64,000 nt of DNA, taken from Nitrospira_E sp052156535. GTDB taxonomy: Bacteria; Nitrospirota; Nitrospiria; Nitrospirales; UBA8639. The translations under genes and the position numbers were made by a program. Where the stretch lies: positions 124,001 to 188,000 of the forward strand of contig NZ_JBQKUP010000035.1 of assembly GCF_052156535.1 (NCBI RefSeq). The letters are read 5' to 3'. The notes beneath the pieces are model-generated. The model had not been told where the DNA came from. It did not search any database and saw nothing but the letters and a program-made list of their open reading frames with translations. Shown here piece by piece: positions 46,516 through 52,303 of this stretch (the first letter of the stretch is position 1; each line of letters starts with the position of its first letter).

Positions 46516-47063
46516 CTATGGTTCAATATTTCCCCATGATTCATCAGCCATGACCTCCTGCTCCGCGAGGAACCAATCATCGAGGTCCTGGCCGTGGTGG
46601 CCTCCCCGCCGCCGGTAGAGCTCAAAGGCCCGTACAGGGGGCTGTTGAAAAAAGCCGCCAGCGGCGTTCTCGCCATTTTTCCGTGCTCACGTACTGGAAA
46701 TACGCTCTGCGCGCAAAAATGACTGCGGCCTTGCTGGACGGACCCTTCGGGAAGACTCAGGGCATGCTTTTTTGAACCGCCCCGAGACCTCTAATATGCA
46801 ACGTGCCTGTGGGGCAATATGCCCTTGGAAATTGGTTTTATTCAACACTCCCGTACAGCAATTCGCGGCTGCATACCCTCATTCGCGAATGGAGTCTCCC
46901 CCGCATGTTCCTCCTCCGGCCGAAGAGGTTTGCGATTCCTGCCCCTGGGAGATGTCTTCGCGCGTGGCTGCTTATCTGTCATTCTCCTGCTTTGACGAGT
47001 TGCGCCCGACTGTTCCTCCGGTTCCTGGCGGTCACTCGTTGTTGATATGCGTTTGCGACTCAT
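46516..47063 (-). pseudogene. DUF2934 protein gene split by MITE copy D
   Basis: Minus strand. ATG at 47063 overlaps the guanylyltransferase stop (ATGA). It encodes a basic N-terminus (MSRKRISTTSDRQEPEEQSG) up to MQPRIAVR, where the element plus a 9-bp duplication intervene; read as is, translation ends two codons later with REC and a stop. Beyond the element the frame resumes as AFELYRRRGGHHGQDLDDWF and ends ADESWGNIEP at 46516. Removing 212 bp of element and 9 bp of duplication leaves 327 bp, exactly 108 codons plus stop, with a perfect DUF2934 core. So the gene was intact until the insertion. Confidence 0.92.
46638..46849 (+). mobile_element. MITE-like element, copy D (212 bp, subfamily 2), inside a DUF2934 gene
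   Basis: Starts GGGGCTGTTGAAAAAAGCC and ends GGTTTTATTCAACACT. It is flanked by a perfect 9-bp duplication CCCGTACAG at 46629-46637 and 46850-46858. The distal part (GAGACCTCTAATATGCAACG) matches copy C. The intact duplication and a clean interrupted gene make this probably the most recent of the four insertions. Confidence 0.95.
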
Positions 47064-48037
47064 CGGGTCACCTCAAGAAAAGAGAGTGCCTGAGGAGAGG
47101 AACAGGGCATGGTGATAAGCTCAGAGGGGAACACAGGCTCCTTTCCAACAACATTCAGCGTGTCACGAATGCGGTCTGAGCCTTCCCAATCACTCCAAAG
47201 CACGTCTTCCAGCTCAATCATCCCCAGGCGTTCCGGAACGCGCTGGAGTAATTCGGAAGACACATCTAATCTGGGCATTTTCTGATATAACTGACGAAGC
47301 ATGCGACCTTCCTGAGTGCTCCCGATGGCTTTTCCTAATCGCTCAAACCGTTCCATGATGACAGGAACGTATTGCCAGCCCAGCTTCCAGATGGTCGAAA
47401 CTTTCCCCACGATCACCGACGTGTTCCAAAGTGCGCCTTTGGCCATGGCATTGAGGGCCTGAATAGGGTCGAGTTGCTCAACAAAGGAATCGACTTGCCG
47501 AACGCAGGATCCTCCACTCCAACCCAACACCCCACCCACATTCATCCAGCCATAGTCCAATTCGAGATGAGTGGGACGTACCCCCAACAACAGGAGGCGA
47601 TCCTGAAGAATACGACTCCCGCTTATGGCACGCTGAACCGTTTCCAGAAAACGATTTTCCGGAAACACAAAATGGTCAGAAGGGAAGATGACCACTGTGG
47701 CATGTGGGTCCCATGCCCGCACATAGGTGAGAGGGAGATACATCTCAGGAGCTGTGCCGCAATAGTTCGGTTCAAGAACCACTTGTCCTGCCACCTGCCC
47801 CGTTAAGGCTTCACTTGCAAACCCTTGATGGCTTTGGGCCACCACCGTGATTTTTTGATGAGGAGCTCCAAGGCGATCCGCCCGGTCTAAGGTGTGTTGG
47901 AGCATCGACCGGTTTCCCACGAAGGTACAGTACTGCTTGGGTTTGGGATAGCCTAACCATCGTTCAATAAACGGACGCGTTCGTTCCCCCTCCCCTCCGG
48001 CGAGAATAATGGACCATAAGGCATGGAATTGAGACAT
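47060..48037 (-). CDS. mannose-1-phosphate guanylyltransferase-like nucleotidyltransferase, copy 2
   Basis: 325 residues, close paralogue of 44087-45076: SIILAGGEGERTRPFIERWL, PKPKQYCTFVGNRSMLQHTL, VVIFPSDHFVFPENRFLETV and ELDYGWMNVGG. The start at 48037 has GGAAGGAG at 9 bp; a GTG at 48061 would overlap this site. The C-terminus (SSPQALSFLEVTR) overlaps the split DUF2934 gene by 4 bp. The duplicate pair, both under the three-box operator, suggests capsule or glycan precursor supply under the control of that regulator, or two substrate specificities. Confidence 0.85.
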   Translation of the reverse strand: MSQFHALWSIILAGGEGERTRPFIERWLGYPKPKQYCTFVGNRSMLQHTLDRADRLGAPHQKITVVAQSHQGFASEALTGQVAGQVVLEPNYCGTAPEMYLPLTYVRAWDPHATVVIFPSDHFVFPENRFLETVQRAISGSRILQDRLLLLGVRPTHLELDYGWMNVGGVLGWSGGSCVRQVDSFVEQLDPIQALNAMAKGALWNTSVIVGKVSTIWKLGWQYVPVIMERFERLGKAIGSTQEGRMLRQLYQKMPRLDVSSELLQRVPERLGMIELEDVLWSDWEGSDRIRDTLNVVGKEPVFPSELITMPCSSPQALSFLEVTR

Positions 48038-48132
48038 AGGGCGGAGCTCCTTCCTTTGCACGAAAAAATTGTATGAAAGCTATGAATTACTACCTACGCG
48101 GTCCCTTATATCGTGAAAAAAGAGTGAGGGAT

Positions 48133-48172
48133 ACTGGGTATTTTCCTAGGAAACCAGGAAATTTTTCCTAGG
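48133..48172 (-). promoter_or_regulatory. three-box CTAGG operator upstream of guanylyltransferase copy 2
   Basis: Boxes CCTAGG at 48167-48172 and CCTAGG at 48145-48150, then a weaker ACTGGG at 48133-48138. Spacing is 22 and 12 bp, as at the other four sites. The proximal box is 96 bp before the ATG at 48037. Confidence 0.65.
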
Positions 48173-48325
48173 AGTCTGTCGGACTTTGGGAATCGATAGC
48201 GAAAATGTCCTCGTGAGCGGAGACCCAGCTTCTGGAGAGATTAAAAAAGATTCTTGATTAAAAACGTCAGAATTCCAGCTTGGGGTTGAGGACCAGAATA
48301 AACTGTCGAGCCAGGCAAACAGGCT

Positions 48326-48571
48326 TTAGGCAGTCAATTGGGGCCCTTCAGAATCCTCGGACAAAACCTCTCTTGCGGCTATCAACCAACTGGCTAAACT
48401 CGGTCCACGAGGCTCACCTCCCCGCAGGGAAATCTCATGGGCGCGATTGTCAATTTTGATCTCTAGCGAATCAGAAGAACCATCATGCCTCATCTCCTGG
48501 TTTTCATTGACAGAAATTGGCAGACTTTGCATTTCTCCCTGTTTGTTGGACACGAACGAGACATCTTTCAT
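48326..48571 (-). CDS. DUF2934-like small protein
   Basis: 81 residues. The C-terminal part resembles DUF2934 (IDNRAHEISLRGGEPRGPSL followed by ASWLIAAREVL), while the N-terminal 40 residues are polar (MKDVSFVSNKQGEMQSLPIS). GGCGGAGG precedes the ATG. The function of the family is unknown. It lies between guanylyltransferase copy 2 and the CBS-REC group. It is intact, unlike the copies at 27194 and 46516. Confidence 0.65.
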   Translation of the reverse strand: MKDVSFVSNKQGEMQSLPISVNENQEMRHDGSSDSLEIKIDNRAHEISLRGGEPRGPSLASWLIAAREVLSEDSEGPQLTA

Positions 48572-48846
48572 TGGATCAACCTCCGCCTTGTATTGCCTTG
48601 ATATCAGTTCAGCGCCTTATCATCTCAAGACAGATGAGCAGAATTTTGACGAACTCATTCCTGCGACGATCAAACCGGATTGAACGCTCATGGGCGAAGA
48701 CATAACAAATTGTTCAAAACCGCCTGTAAATAGTAGCGACCAACAACGCGTCACCCTCTCTTTCAGCGTCCTGAAGCACGAGGAGCATCATAGGTCTTCT
48801 CCCTCTTTCCACATGAACCAGGAGATGACAGATATCTCAGTCGATT

Positions 48847-49017
48847 TCAGGCTTCCACCCGATCATGAATAACCTCACCACATTCCAGACAGACCAGGTG
48901 CCCCGTTTTCTCGCCTTTTTTGTTGACTTGTTCGTCTACCAGGCGTTGATGGGCGCAGACTTCTTTCCTCCCGGTTTTAAGGGTTCCATTCACACGACCG
49001 GCCTTCTGTTCATTCAT
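48847..49017 (-). CDS. small zinc-ribbon-type protein
   Basis: 56 residues: MNEQKAGRVNGTLKTGRKEV, then CAHQRLVDEQ... and VCLECGEVIHDRVEA. One Cys-x2-His and one Cys-x2-Cys make a plausible zinc knuckle. AGGGGGA is at the right distance from the ATG at 49017. An alternative ATG at 49092 shares one base with the stop of the CBS-REC gene (TGATG) and would add 25 residues, so translational coupling is possible. It may be a partner or regulator of that protein. Confidence 0.6.
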   Translation of the reverse strand: MNEQKAGRVNGTLKTGRKEVCAHQRLVDEQVNKKGEKTGHLVCLECGEVIHDRVEA

Positions 49018-49091
49018 GGGTCCCCCTTTCTGAAAAATGCCCAATACCTTATTTGAAAATCCATCAGCCCCAATCGGAATCCCGTCTTCCA

Positions 49092-50132
49092 TCAGGCCAC
49101 ATGGAAACGAGAAGAGGCCTCAGCCTTGTCCTCATCATTTTGAAAGATCTTACGGCAGGCTTGTTGAACAGAAGCGAGATGAAACGGTTTAAGGAAAAAT
49201 CCTTGAGCACCTTCCTGCAACATCCGCCGGAGCAATGATTCCTCCGACGCGCCCGACATCATGACCACCGGCATCTGATGTCCCAACCAGCGTAGTTCAT
49301 CCAACATGGTCCGCCCATCCATAATAGGCATGTGCATATCCAGTAAAATTCCATCCACGCAACGGCCGTCCAATAGATCCAGGCCCTCCCGCCCATTTCT
49401 CGCAACAAGCACTTCATATCCCCATTCCTGAAGAGCTTGATCCAACAACCCGGCTACGGAAGGATCATCATCGACCACCAACAAACAGGGACGGACTTGG
49501 GCCTGGGCCCCGGTCCCGGCACGCGACGTACCCGGCGATGGGGGTTGGAGCGCTTGAAGAATTTCCAGACAGGACGGGCAATAGGTTTGTGCAGGCTCGA
49601 TATCGGAGAATGTGAGTTGATGCCTTGACAAATAGGCATCCAACACTTGCCAGTCATCTGTTCCGACCAGCCCCTCGGAGGGATCATGAACCCGTTCACA
49701 CCAGGCACAGGAAAACACGAATTGGGAGGAAGGCGAAGATAACGGGAGGCTATGCCGTAAGATATCTCCACGGGAAATGACTCCGACAAGCTGCCGGTCA
49801 CGAACCACAGGCATCCTCAGAACTTGGCTGTGAACCATCCCCTTCATCACAACATCGAGCGGATCCTGCTCAAACACATAGACCGGCGTGGTCATGGTGT
49901 CTTCGACCCTGAGTTCATCCAGGGAATTCACGCGTGAACAGGCTTGTAACAGACGGAGTTCGGTCACGACCCCCAGAATTTCTCTTGTGGAATCGACCAC
50001 CGGCCATCCGCTGTATTGACCGGAGAGAAATTGCAAAGCCAGACCCTTCTCAAAACGACCGGGTCGAAGAGGAACGGCTGCGGTGTTCATCAGATCTTCT
50101 GCCAATGCAGAAGATGAAAAAAGGTGGTTCAT
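49092..50132 (-). CDS. CBS-pair / Cys-motif / receiver-domain protein
   Basis: 346 residues. Two CBS domains (about 10-130: SGWPVVDSTREILGVVTELR, RMPVVRDRQLVGVISRGDIL) are followed by a zinc-like cassette (FSCAWCERVHDPSEG ... YLSRHQLTFSDIEPAQTYCPSC, about 140-190) and a response-regulator receiver domain (about 215-335: LLVVDDDPSVAGLLDQAL, phospho-Asp in ILLDMHMPIMDG near 264, KPF at the end). There is no output domain. The Cys cassette is the kind placed next to PAS kinases in Nitrospirota and Deltaproteobacteria. It has a three-box operator 108 bp upstream. Confidence 0.85.
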   Translation of the reverse strand: MNHLFSSSALAEDLMNTAAVPLRPGRFEKGLALQFLSGQYSGWPVVDSTREILGVVTELRLLQACSRVNSLDELRVEDTMTTPVYVFEQDPLDVVMKGMVHSQVLRMPVVRDRQLVGVISRGDILRHSLPLSSPSSQFVFSCAWCERVHDPSEGLVGTDDWQVLDAYLSRHQLTFSDIEPAQTYCPSCLEILQALQPPSPGTSRAGTGAQAQVRPCLLVVDDDPSVAGLLDQALQEWGYEVLVARNGREGLDLLDGRCVDGILLDMHMPIMDGRTMLDELRWLGHQMPVVMMSGASEESLLRRMLQEGAQGFFLKPFHLASVQQACRKIFQNDEDKAEASSRFHVA

Positions 50133-50239
50133 CCGAGGGCCTCTCTTTCACATCGGTTTCAACCATGAAACCATCAGAGTAATGGGGGATTTTGCCGCTA
50201 AGGTGAGGGTGTAAATACCGATCGACTTCAATAAAAAAA

Positions 50240-50279
50240 ACTAGGGAAACCCCTAGTCCTTTCGGGAAATCATCCTAGG
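50240..50279 (-). promoter_or_regulatory. three-box CTAGG operator upstream of the CBS-REC gene
   Basis: CCTAGG at 50274-50279, CCTAGT at 50252-50257 and ACTAGG at 50240-50245. The inner dyad is ACTAGGGAAACCCCTAGT. Spacing is 22 and 12 bp, and the proximal edge is 108 bp from the ATG at 50132. The distal box overlaps the region just past the end of the NarL gene at 50309. Confidence 0.7.
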
Positions 50280-50308
50280 ATGAAGTGAGGAGAGATGATC
50301 GGAATCGT

Positions 50309-51001
50309 CTACTTCTCAACCAGGCCGGAAGCCACCGCAAACTGGGTCAACTCTGGAATCGTATGCATCCCTAAGGTTTCCATGACCTTGGCTTTATGAA
50401 ATTCCACCGTTTTGGTGGAAATATTGAGAAGGGTGGCAATGGCTTTGGTGGAATGGCCTTCGGCGATCAACTGCAAGACTTCCCGTTGACGAGGAGTGAG
50501 CAGCTTAAACAACGATTCCCCCCCTCCAACGAGATCATAAAGCGAGACCTCTCTCCGAAGAGCAAGAGGCGTGACATACCGGCCGCCTGCCAACACCGTC
50601 TTGACCGCCAATTGAAGTTCTGAACCGGCAGACCGTTTCAAGAGATATCCAGATGCTCCAGCCTCAAATGCCGCGGTAATATAGGCGGAATCCGCATGCA
50701 TCGTCAGGAAAATGATTTTACAACGGGGAATAAGTTTTTGGAGATGGCGGGCCGATTCCAGCCCGTTTAGACTCGGCATCGAAATATCCATGATCACCAC
50801 ATCCGGGTTCAGATGTGAAGCGACTTCAAGCAGCGATCGTCCATCCTCCACTTTCCCCACGACCTCGCCAAAATCCTCCACAAGCCTGGCCACCCCCTCC
50901 AGCACCATGGGATGATCGTCCGCCAACACAATACGGGGAAGATTCGTCAAGGCCCCTTCGCCACATGAAAGATCATGAAAATGAGGGACAGGAACGGCCA
51001 T
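50309..51001 (-). CDS. NarL/LuxR-type response regulator 1
   Basis: 230 residues. Receiver domain at about 20-140 (RIVLADDHPMVLEGVARLVE, phospho-Asp in VVIMDISMPSLNG near 70, LKRS at the end) and a LuxR helix-turn-helix (LLTPRQREVLQLIAEGHSTK, KTVEFHKAKVMETLGM) at about 163-228. The paralogue at 51232 is about half identical. The ATG at 51001 has a poor binding site; a TTG within GAAGGGGCC-TTG about 17 codons later may be the true start. A three-box operator lies 71 bp upstream, so autoregulation is possible. Confidence 0.9.
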   Translation of the reverse strand: MAVPVPHFHDLSCGEGALTNLPRIVLADDHPMVLEGVARLVEDFGEVVGKVEDGRSLLEVASHLNPDVVIMDISMPSLNGLESARHLQKLIPRCKIIFLTMHADSAYITAAFEAGASGYLLKRSAGSELQLAVKTVLAGGRYVTPLALRREVSLYDLVGGGESLFKLLTPRQREVLQLIAEGHSTKAIATLLNISTKTVEFHKAKVMETLGMHTIPELTQFAVASGLVEK

Positions 51002-51071
51002 CTAGACGTTTCCAGACAATGGGTCGCACCCTTCAGGCTGCCGTATTGTATACAAGGGAAGCCCAGGCACC

Positions 51072-51111
51072 ACTAGGCAAATCCCTAGTTCTCGAAGGAA
51101 AATCTCCCAGT
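51072..51111 (-). promoter_or_regulatory. three-box CTAGG operator upstream of NarL regulator 1
   Basis: A degenerate distal box CCCAGT at 51106-51111, CCTAGT at 51084-51089 and ACTAGG at 51072-51077. The inner dyad is ACTAGGCAAATCCCTAGT. Spacing is 22 and 12 bp. The proximal edge is 71 bp from the annotated ATG. Confidence 0.65.
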
Positions 51112-51231
51112 CCCTTCCCCCATCGTTTCACGTGACACACTCTTGACTCAGAGCCTATCGAATAGCTACCAAACGGTGCGCACAGTCAGATCAGGTAATG
51201 AAGGAGACCAGGAGGCAATATGAACAACGGG

Positions 51232-51894
51232 TTATTCCTCAGGGGCGATGAGGCCATGCGCGATGGCATACCTCGTTAATTCCGCCGTGCTATGCAGGTT
51301 TAACCCCCGGATAATCTGAGTTCGATGAAATTCAACCGTTTTAGGACACACATGTAATATCGTCGCGATCTCTTTGGTGCTGTGCCCCTCGGCAATGAGT
51401 TGAAGAACTTCCCGCTGCCGGGGCGTCAAGGATTTTTTCTCGAGCTGGGGAACCGGACTCGTTTGAGTGATGGTACTCAGAAAATCCTTGGCAATGGCCG
51501 GGGTCACATAGTACTGCCCTTTCATCACGGCGTGGATGGCTTGCATCAACTCTGAAGCAGCAGAACGTTTCAAGAGAAAACCGGAGGCTCCGATTTGAAA
51601 GGCTTCCTTCGCATACAGAGGATCCGCATGCATGGTCAGAAAAATCAGCTTAACCGAAGGAAGTAATTTCTTCAGTTGACGGGCGGCATCCAGTCCATTC
51701 AATTTTGGCATGGAAATGTCTAAGACAATCACATCCGGCTCCAACTTCGGAGCAACCTGAAGAAGGGCCCGCCCATCCTCCACTTTCCCGACAAGTTCAC
51801 AGTCCTCCGTAACCAGCTTGGCCAAACCCTCCAGAACCAATACATGGTCGTCGGCTAATAGTATACGAGGTCGGGTCACCATAGCCGATGCCAT
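51232..51894 (-). CDS. NarL/LuxR-type response regulator 2
   Basis: 220 residues. Receiver domain (RILLADDHVLVLEGLAKLVT, VIVLDISMPKLNGLDAARQL with the phospho-Asp near 66, GASGFLLKRSA) and a LuxR helix-turn-helix (SLTPRQREVLQLIAEGHSTK, CPKTVEFHRTQIIRGLNLHS). It lies between the multi-PAS kinase gene (409 bp upstream, same strand) and regulator 1. The kinase has an HisKA_3 domain, the kind that phosphorylates NarL proteins, so the three are a natural signalling set. No three-box operator precedes this gene. Confidence 0.92.
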   Translation of the reverse strand: MASAMVTRPRILLADDHVLVLEGLAKLVTEDCELVGKVEDGRALLQVAPKLEPDVIVLDISMPKLNGLDAARQLKKLLPSVKLIFLTMHADPLYAKEAFQIGASGFLLKRSAASELMQAIHAVMKGQYYVTPAIAKDFLSTITQTSPVPQLEKKSLTPRQREVLQLIAEGHSTKEIATILHVCPKTVEFHRTQIIRGLNLHSTAELTRYAIAHGLIAPEE

Positions 51895-51983
51895 CTGTCG
51901 TTCTGTTTTTTGTATATTCGCATAGGAATTCGTTGGGACCTCTCATCAAACAGCGTGTATCCAAAATCTTCCTCCGGACGTCA

Positions 51984-52020
51984 CTCCCGACATTCGTTAT
52001 CGGGAATCCATCTTGCCTGC
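51984..52020 (+). repeat. GTCATTCCC-type hairpin repeat
   Basis: CGTCACTCCCGACATTCG followed by TTATCGGGAATCCATCTTG. Same unit as at 9144-9178 and, inverted, at 15664-15703, including the terminal AATCCATCTTG. It lies in the gap between the kinase and regulator 2. Confidence 0.6.
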
Positions 52021-52079
52021 GTATCGGATGAATCCACGCTGACGACTTGCGGGGATGCCGGAAAACGGTGTGTGAGGAT

Positions 52080-52167
52080 TGTCTTTCTGAGCCCAGGGCG
52101 AAGAATCTGTGCCCACAGCGAACCTTTCCCCGGCTCAGCCAGATCCTTCGTTGCACTCAGGATGACA
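52080..52167. repeat. TGTC-TTCTGAG inverted repeat
   Basis: The left arm TGTCTTTCTGAG...CGAAGAATCT (52080-52108) and the right arm AGATCCTTCGTTGCACTCAG...GATGACA (52141-52167) are imperfect inverted copies of about 27 bp around a 32-bp loop. This kind of unit (TGTCATCCTGAGCGAAGGATCT) is a widespread intergenic hairpin in bacteria. A single arm resembling it is at 821-852. Confidence 0.6.
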
Positions 52168-52303
52168 GCGATCATTGCTCATGGCCAACATTGGTCATCG
52201 GGCATCTCTCATGATTTTGATCTTCCCGTTTGGCCCCTGACGTCTTCCCCAGATGTCGCCAGGCTACCCACCAGAGGGATATAACAGAAGGGTGAAGACG
52301 CAT

